64,000 nt of DNA from Brevibacillus sedimenti (GCF_020923495.1 NZ_CP064048.1:1939501-2003500), one strand, 5' to 3'; numbered from the stretch's first letter, positions 17,548-26,338 are shown. Notes: generated by a model not told the origin, from the sequence alone. Numbers and translations: made by a program.

Positions 17548-18633
17548 CTATTGGGTATTGGCAGCATCGTCCGTGCTGGAGGAGTCGCCATCCGCGGAAT
17601 CATCGGAATCAGACGAGTCTTGATCCGCCGACTGGTCCGAATCAGAGCCGTCAGTGGAGTTGTCCGGGGCCGTAGTGTCTTTGTCCGAGGCATTGTCCGC
17701 ACCCGACGTTCCTTCGCCCGTCTGGTCCGTTGCGTCCGGTGCAGTGGAGTCTGCCGGTTGCGCCTGGTCTGCATTGTCGTCGATGATGATGATCTGTCCG
17801 TCTTTTTGCCAGTCGACCTTGGCCTCCAACTGTTCGCTGATCAAGCGAATCGGCAGGTAGAGGCTGCCGTTTTTCACAACGGGCGCGGCGTCGGTCGTGA
17901 GCCTGTTGTTGTTCGTTACCGCCACGTTTTTGTTCACCGTAAGCGAGATTGTGCGGTCTCCGCGGGTTACGGTGACGATCCCTGTAGTCTCATCCCAGCG
18001 CACATCCGCGTTCAACGCCTCGCGGATGACCCGCTCCGTCACCAGCGCACGTCCGCCTACGATAAACGGCGCCTGATCCAGCGTGAGTTCCACGCCGTTG
18101 ACGAACGCTTTGATACCCGTCACGTTCGCCTTGGTGTACAGCTGGCCCAACGTTTGAAACGGCTCAGTATTTCCGGCCTGATAGGTTCGCTTCAGCAGTT
18201 CCTTTTGCACCTCGATGGCCAGCGGCAGATCGGAGATGTCGACGAGTGCGTTGACCAGCTCCTTGTACGTGGCTGCCACCTGCTCTGTCACCTCAGGTGC
18301 GTCTTTCAACTGCTGGCGGAGTTTGCTCAGTTTTTCCGCATCCTGCACTGCTTCCTGGACAGTCAGAGTGGTGTTTGACTGATCGGGTGCAGTTGCGGAG
18401 GGAGTTGTTGTATCGTCTTCGGTCTGTGAGGGCTTGTCCGCCGACGATTGCTCATCTGTGTTTGCCGATGTGTCAGTGCCGGTTTCATCCGTCGTCGCTG
18501 CAGCATCTTCGCTCTGCACTTCGGCATAGACCGCTGGATTTTGGTTCGCCAGCTCTTCCGCTTGTGCCAGTGCTGCAGGTACGGCGCCCACCATCAAGGC
18601 AGCCGTGAGAGAGGTCGTTACGATCTTTTTCAT
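17548..18633 (-). CDS. Secreted copper amine oxidase N-terminal domain (stalk) protein
   Basis: 361 residues; ATG 18633 with AGGAGGATT just upstream. Signal peptide to about residue 24 (VPAALAQAEE). A low-complexity Thr/Ser/Asp segment follows, then a helical region with VQEAVQDAEKLSKLRQQ, then the Cu-amine-oxidase-like N domain (AFVNGVELTLDQAPFIVGGR, LYLPIRLISEQLEAKVDW). The C-terminal about 80 residues are a disordered Asp/Ser/Thr tail. The domain has no oxidase chemistry alone; in Bacillales it occurs as an envelope module of unclear role. Confidence 0.8.
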   Translation of the reverse strand: MKKIVTTSLTAALMVGAVPAALAQAEELANQNPAVYAEVQSEDAAATTDETGTDTSANTDEQSSADKPSQTEDDTTTPSATAPDQSNTTLTVQEAVQDAEKLSKLRQQLKDAPEVTEQVAATYKELVNALVDISDLPLAIEVQKELLKRTYQAGNTEPFQTLGQLYTKANVTGIKAFVNGVELTLDQAPFIVGGRALVTERVIREALNADVRWDETTGIVTVTRGDRTISLTVNKNVAVTNNNRLTTDAAPVVKNGSLYLPIRLISEQLEAKVDWQKDGQIIIIDDNADQAQPADSTAPDATDQTGEGTSGADNASDKDTTAPDNSTDGSDSDQSADQDSSDSDDSADGDSSSTDDAANTQ

Positions 18634-19119
18634 CTGTAATCCTCCTCCTTCTCGCAAATGATGTCGATGTTTCGTGACAGTGCCATTCTACCAAATACTG
18701 CTAGTGGGAAAATGATCGAATAGACCAAAAAATTTATACAGCCTTGGTCCTTCGCATGCTGGCTCCAACCGGGGCAGGAACAGGCACATCTTCACCCGAA
18801 TCATGTCGGTTCAGTCAAATGTTCATGATCGGTTGGTACGAGAAAACGTTGTGCGGAAGCCTCCTAAAACTGGAAGGACAGTGCAGTTCGTCGGGAGGGA
18901 GAGAAGGCGAAGGGAGAGGAGAAAAAAAGGAGCAGCCGCTTGTCCATATTCTGGCAAATCTAGGACAAATCTCGTGCAGACGCCGATGATATTGAGGAAA
19001 AGGAACGCATTTGTTCCAAAAGCAGCCTTTTTTCAGGACAAAAGCAACCGCACCGATGTCGGCAACCGATGCGGTTTTACGCATGGATGAGATAACGGAT
19101 TTGGCGGTAGCCACCCTGA
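18634..19119. other. Intergenic region; terminator at its right end
   Basis: No gene supported. AACCGCA (19046-19052) and TGCGGTT (19070-19076) form a hairpin with T on both sides; it can terminate the minus-strand LexA-like transcript. The rest shows nothing recognisable. Confidence 0.5.
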
Positions 19120-19551
19120 TCAAAACAGCGTATCTCCCGCATTCCCAATCCGTCCGGTCTCGTACGGCGGAGAGATGATGCCGGAGACGACACCGATGAT
19201 GCGGATGTTTTCCGACGGCAAGACGAGCGGTGCGACGCCCTTTTTGGCGGCGGTAAACACGCACTCCAGCGGATTGACGTCTTCGGCGATGCGGACGATG
19301 TACTCCCCCTCCTGCCTCACCAGCACAGGTCTGCCCCGCACCGGCTCCAGTGAATAGTCGGCAATCAGCAGGGCGTTCCCCTCCCGAATCCCGATGTTTG
19401 CAAGCCCGTCGTCCCGCATGATCAAGGCGAAACGGGCCACGTGATAGCTGGCCGCAAGCAAATACGGCATCAAATATAGCTCCTCATCCTCCAACGGCAG
19501 CTCAAAGAAACGGGTGCTGTAAGCATCACCGGCAATAAACACGCGCTTCAT
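19120..19551 (-). CDS. LexA/S24-fold protein, probably without protease activity
   Basis: 143 residues from ATG 19551, AGGAGG 7 bases upstream. The central part matches the S24/LexA C-terminal fold: RDDGLANIGIREGNALLIAD in place of the usual D-S-M-x-x-x-G-I-x-x-G-D segment, and GEYIVRI in place of the strand that carries the catalytic Lys. Both dyad positions seem to have changed (Ser to Asp or Gly, Lys to Arg), so auto-cleavage is unlikely. There is no N-terminal helix-turn-helix. It is the last gene of a unit with immA, behind an SOS-like box. It may be a partner or sensor; the function is unknown. Confidence 0.6.
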   Translation of the reverse strand: MKRVFIAGDAYSTRFFELPLEDEELYLMPYLLAASYHVARFALIMRDDGLANIGIREGNALLIADYSLEPVRGRPVLVRQEGEYIVRIAEDVNPLECVFTAAKKGVAPLVLPSENIRIIGVVSGIISPPYETGRIGNAGDTLF

Positions 19552-19568
19552 TCCACAACCTCCTCTCA

Positions 19569-20090
19569 TCACCACGCAACAGGATAGCCTTTGGTGTACA
19601 GTCTGTTGAGAAAACGTTCAAACCGCTTGTGGGCAAAGTCGAGCGGCACACGAAACGTCCTGGCCAGGTAGCTGGGTGCTTCATAGCGACTGCAATGCCC
19701 AATCAGCGAGTCAAACATGTAATACGGCATCAGCAGGTGTTCGGCGAAGTGATTGGCCTGGGCCTCCTGCCAGTCAATCATCAGGTCGCTGCCCAACGGC
19801 TGAACCCCTTCATGCAGCAGCAGATGCCCCAGCTCGTGAGCGATTTTGACCCGCCGTGTGGGCTCGTCCAGCCGTTCGTCGACAGCGATCACGAAGCGGC
19901 CGGCTTCCTGTGGATGACGGTGCGTGCGGCTCCGCCCGCGGATGCTGCGCAGCTCGATGCCGTAACTGGCGCACAGTTCGGGAAGGTCGATCTGCTCGGG
20001 ACGCTGGATCCCGTGATGCCGCAGCAGCAGGTATACACGTGATTCCAGCCACGTCTGCGGCTGGCAGATATCAGCTACGAGGAAGTGCAT
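19569..20090 (-). CDS. immA: ImmA/IrrE-family metallopeptidase
   Basis: 173 residues, ATG 20090 behind GGAGG. The zinc motif HELGH is at residues 85-89 (VKIAHELGHLLLHEG), with the downstream Glu probably in the QANHFAEHLLMP helix, the standard ImmA arrangement. In ICEBs1 ImmA cuts the repressor ImmR after DNA damage. Here the gene follows an XRE repressor gene on the same strand, which is the same partnership. An SOS-like box at 20108-20121 lies 18 bases before the start codon, suggesting direct damage control of the protease itself. Confidence 0.85.
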   Translation of the reverse strand: MHFLVADICQPQTWLESRVYLLLRHHGIQRPEQIDLPELCASYGIELRSIRGRSRTHRHPQEAGRFVIAVDERLDEPTRRVKIAHELGHLLLHEGVQPLGSDLMIDWQEAQANHFAEHLLMPYYMFDSLIGHCSRYEAPSYLARTFRVPLDFAHKRFERFLNRLYTKGYPVAW

Positions 20091-20107
20091 GGAAACCTCC
20101 TTTATGC

Positions 20108-20121
20108 GGAACGTATGTTCG
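20108..20121 (-). promoter_or_regulatory. SOS-like (LexA/DinR) box before immA
   Basis: GGAACGTATGTTCG matches the Bacillus consensus CGAAC-RNRY-GTTCG at 13 of 14 positions. It lies between the XRE gene and immA, where LexA could block transcription of immA and the LexA-like gene. Confidence 0.6.
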
Positions 20122-20154
20122 GTTGATGGGTGGAAAGAATGCCCCGTCGCGGGG

Positions 20155-20601
20155 CTACTTTATCTTTTTGATCTCCTCCGTGATGGCATACAGGGAGGGA
20201 GAATGGCTTTCTTTTACATGGTGGGGCTTCATTTGCTTTTTCAAATCGTACCAGTATCGGCGAATCTCTTTTTTCTCTTCTTCGGATGCTTCCAAATACC
20301 CGTCGAGAAAATAGTAGTCGTCCGGATCGTCGATTTTTTCCTGGAGCAGCTCGTCCAGTGTCCGTTCGCGCTTATGGTCGTTCGCGGCGGATGGAGGAAG
20401 CTGCTCGTCCACTCGCCCGAGCAGCCAGTCGGTCGAGACGTTCAGCACGTCGGCCAACATGGTCAGCATGTCGTTGGGGGGCGAGCTGTGATTGTTTTCG
20501 TAGTTGCTGATCGTTCCCTTGGTCGTCCGGACCATTTCCGCCAGACCTTCCTGCGTCAGTCCTTTCGCCCTGCGGGCCATTCGCAAGCGCTGGGACAGCA
20601 T
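20155..20601 (-). CDS. XRE-family repressor, ImmR-like
   Basis: 148 residues from ATG 20601. The N-terminal HTH (about 3-58) reads MARRAKGLTQEGLAEMV, then TTKGTISNYENN and the trailing STDWLLGR. The C-terminal part is acidic and helical (EASEEEKKEIRRYWYDL), a plausible cleavage target for ImmA. The frame runs upstream without a better ribosome site. Divergent from the sigma-like pair, it faces three identical-type operators. It very likely represses the divergent promoter and its own. A GC-rich hairpin (GCCCCG-TCGC-GGGGC) lies directly after its stop. Confidence 0.85.
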   Translation of the reverse strand: MLSQRLRMARRAKGLTQEGLAEMVRTTKGTISNYENNHSSPPNDMLTMLADVLNVSTDWLLGRVDEQLPPSAANDHKRERTLDELLQEKIDDPDDYYFLDGYLEASEEEKKEIRRYWYDLKKQMKPHHVKESHSPSLYAITEEIKKIK

Positions 20602-20630
20602 GGACCATCCATTCCTTCCTGTGAGATGGG

Positions 20631-20645
20631 TACAAATATATTGTA
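20631..20645. promoter_or_regulatory. Repressor operator O1, TACAA-N5-TTGTA
   Basis: Perfect inverted repeat TACAA-ATATA-TTGTA, 29 bases before the XRE start. It overlaps a TACAAT (minus strand, 20640-20645) that can serve as the -10 of the XRE promoter, so it suits autorepression. Confidence 0.75.
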
Positions 20646-20673
20646 CACAATTGGAGGTTATTAGGAAATATGG

Positions 20674-20688
20674 TACAAAAAACTTGTA
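20674..20688. promoter_or_regulatory. Repressor operator O2, TACAA-N5-TTGTA
   Basis: Second copy of the same palindrome (spacer AAAAC), centred 43 bases from O1. Confidence 0.75.
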
Positions 20689-20696
20689 TTTCCTCG

Positions 20697-20726
20697 TTGA
20701 CATACAAGACTCTTGTACTATATGAT
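20697..20726 (+). promoter_or_regulatory. Promoter of the split sigma-like genes
   Basis: A perfect TTGACA at 20697-20702 and TATGAT at 20721-20726, 18 bases apart, with operator O3 in the spacer. A strong promoter that needs repression. Confidence 0.75.
20703..20717. promoter_or_regulatory. Repressor operator O3, TACAA-N5-TTGTA
   Basis: Third copy (spacer GACTC), lying entirely between the -35 and -10 boxes of the sigma-pair promoter, so bound repressor would exclude RNA polymerase. Confidence 0.8.
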
Positions 20727-20744
20727 GTGAATATCTTCCAATGC

Positions 20745-20758
20745 AGAACACGTGTTCT
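20745..20758 (+). promoter_or_regulatory. Second SOS-like box, downstream of the sigma-pair promoter
   Basis: AGAACACGTGTTCT keeps GAAC-RNRY-GTTC with changed outer bases. It lies about 20 bases after the -10, within the untranslated leader, where bound LexA could act as a roadblock. Confidence 0.45.
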
Positions 20759-20829
20759 TATGTAGTTGTTATGGTGATCCATATTTTTCCTACATGTATG
20801 AGAGGAATGTTGGAAAGGGGGAGGGTACA

Positions 20830-21177
20830 TTGAATCAGCAAACATTGACAGAGGAAGAATGCCGCACGGTACTGCGCCGGCTTGCTTGGCGCATCCAATA
20901 CCAAGCCAGGAAGTACAGACAGCGGGAATGCCTGGGGGCCGAACGGGTTGTGGCCCTGGTATCAACGGACCAGGACATGTCTGCGCTGTACGTCCGGGAA
21001 ATGTTGGCCGCGATCTCGTCGGACAAGGGCAGGTGGATCGTTCAACGCGTGATCCTGCACGGGTATCCCGAACGGGAAGTGGCTCGCGAACTGGCCATGT
21101 CACAGCAGGGGGTGAACAAATGCAAAACGAAAGCGCTGCAACAGCTGCGCACGCGTCTGCAGCATTTGAACGGCTGA
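20830..21177 (+). CDS. Sigma-70 region 4-like regulator (half of a split sigma)
   Basis: 115 residues from TTG 20830, with GGGGGAGGG just before it; earlier ATG codons in frame have no ribosome site. The C-terminal half is a sigma region 4 helix-turn-helix: ILHGYPEREVARELAMSQQG followed by VNKCKTKALQQLRTRL. No region 2 is present, so the protein cannot melt promoter DNA by itself. The following gene overlaps it and supplies a region 2-like segment, an arrangement similar in kind to SigO/RsoA of B. subtilis. Control by the XRE repressor is visible in the promoter. Confidence 0.75.
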   Translation: MNQQTLTEEECRTVLRRLAWRIQYQARKYRQRECLGAERVVALVSTDQDMSALYVREMLAAISSDKGRWIVQRVILHGYPEREVARELAMSQQGVNKCKTKALQQLRTRLQHLNG

Positions 21178-21338
21178 TGGACGAAGCCCGGAAAGGGGAC
21201 AATGAAGCGCTGCTCCAGCTGTTGGAATGGTTTGAACCGGAGATTCACGCGCTCGCCCGGTTTATCAAAATGCCGAGAGAAGACAGCATCCAGGAGATCA
21301 AGGCGCAGTTTATCGCGTTTATCCGCGAGGGTGAATGA
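21120..21338 (+). CDS. Small sigma region 1.2/2-like partner protein
   Basis: 72 residues from ATG 21120, in another frame and overlapping the previous gene by 58 bases; GGGGGTGAACAA precedes it. DEARKGDNEALLQLLEWFEP and then IHALARFIKMPREDSIQEIK resemble the start of sigma region 2 (family pattern: A-GD-EAF--LL--Y-P-I, then EDL-QEI) and the HTH_16-type proteins of mobile elements. It ends where the polymerase-binding helices would continue. The overlap implies equal, coupled synthesis of both halves. Confidence 0.65.
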   Translation: MQNESAATAAHASAAFERLMDEARKGDNEALLQLLEWFEPEIHALARFIKMPREDSIQEIKAQFIAFIREGE

Positions 21339-21340
21339 CC

Positions 21341-21445
21341 GTGCGGATGCTCAGACAGCTTGGTTTTGATCGAATGGCATCGCTCATCTGTCTGATTGAT
21401 GCAAGGTTGGACGGCGGACAAGCCTGTAGAAAAAAGGCTGCATGA
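21341..21445 (+). CDS. Possible small protein after the sigma pair
   Basis: 34 codons from GTG 21341 (MRMLRQLGFDRMASLICLID and on to KKAA). It begins two bases after the preceding stop, with GAGGG 9 bases upstream. It may be the third member of the operon or non-coding. No family is recognised. Confidence 0.35.
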   Translation: MRMLRQLGFDRMASLICLIDARLDGGQACRKKAA

Positions 21446-21474
21446 CGGTTTGTTTTGGGCCGTAAGGAATATGC

Positions 21475-21508
21475 AAGGCCGGGAACTGATGCTTCTCGGC
21501 CTTTCTCT
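21475..21508 (+). terminator. Terminator of the split sigma operon
   Basis: AAGGCCGGGAA and TTCTCGGCCTT form a stem followed by TCTCT. Confidence 0.7.
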
Positions 21509-21528
21509 ATACGAAATGGAGTGAGCAG

Positions 21529-21980
21529 CTAATCGAAGGCTGTTTGTTTTTGGATGACAACAGTCACCGTTTTCGTTGGCGCATGCGGATATGTCAATTC
21601 CAGTGTATAGTGATCCGGTTTGGCATTCGGAAAGGGAACCAACCTTCCCACGGGGAAATGGACGGTAAAGGTACCGTCAGGATTGACAGGATAGTCAAAC
21701 GCGTACATCATATGCTGCTTGTAATTCTCCTGACCGCCATACAATCCGATTTGAAGCGTTTTGCCCGTTTGCACGTAACCGTCGATTTTACCCGCAACAG
21801 TGATTTGGTTTTCGGGAAGCGGCAGTGTGAATACGCTCCGTTCTTGAGGGGACAGAATGACGATTTCGGACACTGCTTTTTCTTGGGAGGCAGCCGGTTC
21901 GTCCGCGCCTGTTTCCGAGGACGCGGGGAATAGAGACCACTTACCGCTGCACACAGCACAGCGACGATCTGTATAAGCAT
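21529..21980 (-). pseudogene. Exported protein of unknown function, apparent frameshift in the signal region
   Basis: The mature part (about 130 residues, with LPLPENQITVAGKIDGYVQT and YPVNPDGTFTVHFPVG) looks like a beta-sandwich domain. In its own frame there is no signal peptide. In the frame next to it, ATG 21980 opens a good one (MLIQIVAVLCAAVSGLYS). One extra C in the C4 run at 21925-21928 would fuse the two. The intact product would thus be secreted or lipid-free membrane-bound. Sequencing deletion or recent mutation cannot be told apart here. Confidence 0.5.
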
Positions 21981-22098
21981 CGTTGGTTTTCGCACCTCGA
22001 TCCATATATAATTTACATTTATTGAAATTATTTCTAAATGCAAGACGCTTCTGCGCCCGGTCATGTTTCTGCGTCGTACAAAAAAACATGCGTCGAAC

Positions 22099-22121
22099 GA
22101 GCCTTCGCAAGGCTCTTTTCT
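22099..22121 (+). terminator. Isolated hairpin with T-run
   Basis: GAGCCTT-CGC-AAGGCTC followed by TTTT on the plus strand. No plus-strand gene lies directly upstream, so it could end an unannotated small RNA or be the attenuator of a leader for the holin-like gene. Confidence 0.5.
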
Positions 22122-22230
22122 GTTTGGAAGAAAAAGAGATGACCCGGTTGTTACGCGACCGTGATGTTTTCCTTATATAAGTGAAGCGAGAACGTGGAGT
22201 TGAAACCAGTTAAGGAAGGAGGAAGGCGCC

Positions 22231-22425
22231 ATGGAACATACGCTCTTGGACGCGCTGATTCAGCAGGGGCCATTTGCAGCGCTGTTTGTTTGGCTGTTGT
22301 TTTACGTGATGAAAACCAACCGCGAGCGGGAAACCCGGCTGCAGGACCTGCTGGACAAGTTCAGCGACAAGTACGATCTGATCATCTGCGAACTGCGAGA
22401 AATCAAAGACAAGGTAGGGGAGTGA
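22231..22425 (+). CDS. bhlA: BhlA/UviB-type holin-like peptide
   Basis: 64 residues; AAGGAGGAAGG precedes ATG 22231. It has the classic BhlA layout: a short N-terminus ending in QQGPFAALF, a single membrane helix (about 13-27, ALFVWLLFYVMK) and a charged helical tail (ERETRLQDLLDKFSDKYD). Members occur beside phage lysins or bacteriocin genes and can permeabilise the membrane. No endolysin gene is adjacent here. Its distance of about 0.8 kb from the damage-controlled regulatory module suggests a remnant of a lysis function. Confidence 0.75.
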   Translation: MEHTLLDALIQQGPFAALFVWLLFYVMKTNRERETRLQDLLDKFSDKYDLIICELREIKDKVGE

Positions 22426-22601
22426 GATACAGATACGCACGTAAACAGGCCCATCCCCCAGGCCAACGCACCAGTTGGCATCCATCCTCGATTTGGATAG
22501 CGAGCGGCGCGGGAAACCAGCGGAAATCTCCAATTTCCAATCAGTCAAATTTCTATTATGATAATGAATAAAGAAATTAATGTGAAAAAAGGGGGCAGGG
22601 G
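22426..22601. other. Short gap before the Rok-like gene
   Basis: AT-rich from about 22540, with AAATTTCTATTATGATAATG before the Rok-like gene as likely promoter DNA. Nothing else is recognised. Confidence 0.3.
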
Positions 22602-23069
22602 ATGGCGTCGTTTTTTGATGAACGCAAGGCTTTGCACATGACGCTGCAGGGGCTGCTGGAACAGCGTGCCGCACTGCGGCGACAGTATGTGGATCAGGAC
22701 AAACAATTGGGATTGGACATCAAGGAATTGTTGGCCCGGATCAGGGAGTTAGATGAACGTGAAAACGCTTACCAAACGAACGTGGAGGCGCCCGCGGCCG
22801 AGGAAGTTCCGACGGAAGTGCTGGAGCATTTGCGGAAAAGAAAGACGCCTATCCGTCATGATTACGCGGCCGTGGCCGAACAGGTAGAAGCCATCTTGCG
22901 GGAGGCGTCGGCGCCGCTGACGCTGATGGAATTATGCAGCGAACTGAAACAGCGGCACGGCGTGGAGTTTGCCAGTCCGTATATCGGCATCCAAAAAGCG
23001 TTGAAGCACCTGCCGCAGGTGAAAGTAGACAAGGACGGCCGCAAGCTGATCTTTTCCCTGAAACGGTGA
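22602..23069 (+). CDS. Rok-like DNA-binding protein (nucleoid/silencer type)
   Basis: 155 residues. The N-terminus FFDERKALHMTLQGLLEQRA is close in pattern to Rok of B. subtilis (FNEREALRLRLEQLNE) and continues as a coiled coil for oligomerisation to about residue 45. A Pro/Ala/Glu linker follows. The C-terminal winged-helix part is about 85-155 (VEAILREASAPLTLMELCSE, then SPYIGIQKALKHLPQVKV). Rok silences AT-rich foreign DNA in B. subtilis. The AT-rich islands in this window would be natural targets, but that is inference. Confidence 0.65.
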   Translation: MASFFDERKALHMTLQGLLEQRAALRRQYVDQDKQLGLDIKELLARIRELDERENAYQTNVEAPAAEEVPTEVLEHLRKRKTPIRHDYAAVAEQVEAILREASAPLTLMELCSELKQRHGVEFASPYIGIQKALKHLPQVKVDKDGRKLIFSLKR

Positions 23070-23079
23070 CAACAGCCGC

Positions 23080-23118
23080 AAAAAGGGCGTTGTGTTTCAA
23101 GCACGAACGCCCTTTTTG
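23080..23118. terminator. Bidirectional terminator between rok-like gene and dps
   Basis: AAAAAGGGCGTT and AACGCCCTTTTT form a perfect stem that serves both convergent genes. Confidence 0.85.
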
Positions 23119-23173
23119 TGCATGGGTGATGTCGGGGGAACAGCGAATTGGGGAAGCAGCTGAGGCCTGGAGA

Positions 23174-23611
23174 TTAGCTCAGAAAGGCTTTCAGCATCCA
23201 GAGGTGTTTTTCCAGACTGCGCTGGATGGAGAGCAGCATGTCGGCGGTCGCTTCATCGTCTGCTTGTTCGGCCGTTTTGATGCCCTCCCGCAGTTCGTCC
23301 ACCAGCGTCTGGAAATCGTCGATCAGGGTCTCGACCATCTGTTCGGTTGTTTCGATGCCGGATGCCTCTTCGACGCTGGCGTCCCGCAGACATTCGCCGA
23401 GAGTGGCGATCGGTTGGCCGTTCAGCATCAGGACGCGTTCAGCCAGTTCGTCGATGTGGGCGGCTGCTTCGTTGTAGAGCTCCTCAAATTTGGCGTGCAG
23501 CGTGAAAAAATGAGGGCCTTTCACGTTCCAGTGATAGTTGTGCAGTTTCATGTGCAGGACGGTCCAGTTGGCGATTTGTTTGTTCAATACACTGTGTACC
23601 TGATGTTTCAT
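23174..23611 (-). CDS. dps: Dps-family ferritin-like DNA-protection protein
   Basis: 145 residues, ATG 23611. The ferroxidase motif is spread over HNYHWNVKGPHFFTLHAKFE and the following Asp/Glu helix IDELAERVLMLNGQPI, as in MrgA and other Dps proteins. The dodecamer stores iron and shields DNA from peroxide. A PerR-like box lies 19 bases before the start, matching the known control of mrgA in B. subtilis. Confidence 0.93.
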   Translation of the reverse strand: MKHQVHSVLNKQIANWTVLHMKLHNYHWNVKGPHFFTLHAKFEELYNEAAAHIDELAERVLMLNGQPIATLGECLRDASVEEASGIETTEQMVETLIDDFQTLVDELREGIKTAEQADDEATADMLLSIQRSLEKHLWMLKAFLS

Positions 23612-23629
23612 GGTTTATCCGCTCCTTAA

Positions 23630-23644
23630 TTAAAATTATTATTA
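23630..23644 (-). promoter_or_regulatory. PerR-like box of dps
   Basis: TTAAAATTATTATTA differs from TTATAATNATTATAA at two positions. It sits between the promoter region and the ribosome site of dps. A Fur or Zur box is possible because these sites look alike. Confidence 0.55.
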
Positions 23645-23749
23645 TTTAATACTTATTATAAACTAATACCCCCTTTTGTCAATGGCTTCATTACAGCCAA
23701 TATTTTGCTCGGTTTATCATGGAAAATAACCGGTAAGGTGAGGGGAGTG

Positions 23750-24379
23750 GTGAATCTGGATGTGCTGACAATCGGCGGAGTGGTGCTGGCGGGAGGCCGC
23801 AGCAGCCGGATGGGACGGCCCAAGGAACTGCTGAGCTGGAAAGGGGGCACATTGATCGGACACGTGGTCAGCGAAGTGACTGCGCTGAACCTGCCCTGTC
23901 TGATCGTCTCCAACGCCCCTGAACGGCTGCCGGAGGAAGTGACCAGGCTGGCGAAAGTGAGCATCACCGGTGACCTGGTGCCCTCCGCCGGTCCGATCAG
24001 TGGAATCGTGACGGCGTTTCGCGTGCGGCGGGAAGAAGCGCTGCTCATCCTCTCCTGCGACCTGCCGTTTGCTGACCGGGAGCAGATCGGCCGCCTGCTC
24101 GCCCATGCGCAGCAAACGGCGGAGTGGGATGTCGTGGCAGCGCACACGGCCGGCCGGCTTCATCCGTTGTTTGCCCTGTATCACAGAAGGACGCAGCCGA
24201 TGTGGGAAGAAGCACTGCGATCAGGCCGTTATCGACTGATGGATGTGCTGGAGCGGCTGCGGATTGCCGAGACGCCGCCCGGTCTTTTGGATGACTGGGC
24301 TGCCTTCAACGCCAACACGCCGGAAGAATACCGGATGGCCCTCGCGGAACAGCACGCGCGGGACATGGAGCGGAGGTAG
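23750..24379 (+). CDS. mobA: Molybdenum cofactor guanylyltransferase MobA
   Basis: 209 residues from GTG 23750 (GTG 23747 is the alternative), behind AAGGTGAGG. The nucleotide-binding signature GGVVLAGGRSSRMGRPK is at the N-terminus, with LSCDLPFA as the metal-binding Asp loop and GRLHPLFALY further on. MobA joins GMP to molybdopterin to give MGD, needed for formate dehydrogenase-type enzymes. It stands convergent with fdhD, separated by a group II intron, and belongs functionally to the moeA-mobB group at 29-31 kb. Confidence 0.92.
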   Translation: MNLDVLTIGGVVLAGGRSSRMGRPKELLSWKGGTLIGHVVSEVTALNLPCLIVSNAPERLPEEVTRLAKVSITGDLVPSAGPISGIVTAFRVRREEALLILSCDLPFADREQIGRLLAHAQQTAEWDVVAAHTAGRLHPLFALYHRRTQPMWEEALRSGRYRLMDVLERLRIAETPPGLLDDWAAFNANTPEEYRMALAEQHARDMERR

Positions 24380-24415
24380 GTTTGTTGTGAATCGCGGCTT
24401 TATCAAGCAATAGGA

Positions 24416-24446
24416 AAAACCCCGGCAAAACCGGGGGGTTCCTTTA
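24416..24446 (+). terminator. Terminator next to the group II intron insertion
   Basis: AACCCCGG-CAAAA-CCGGGGGGTT followed by CCTTTAC. The intron starts at about 24449, immediately after it, the typical site preference of class C introns. Confidence 0.8.
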
Positions 24447-24448
24447 CG

Positions 24449-26315
<1,867 letters not shown>

Positions 26316-26338
<23 letters not shown>

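Noticed and set aside
19120..22425. Complete prophage or integrative element
   Set aside because: No integrase, terminase, capsid, relaxase or attachment repeat is visible. Only the control genes and a holin-like gene are present.
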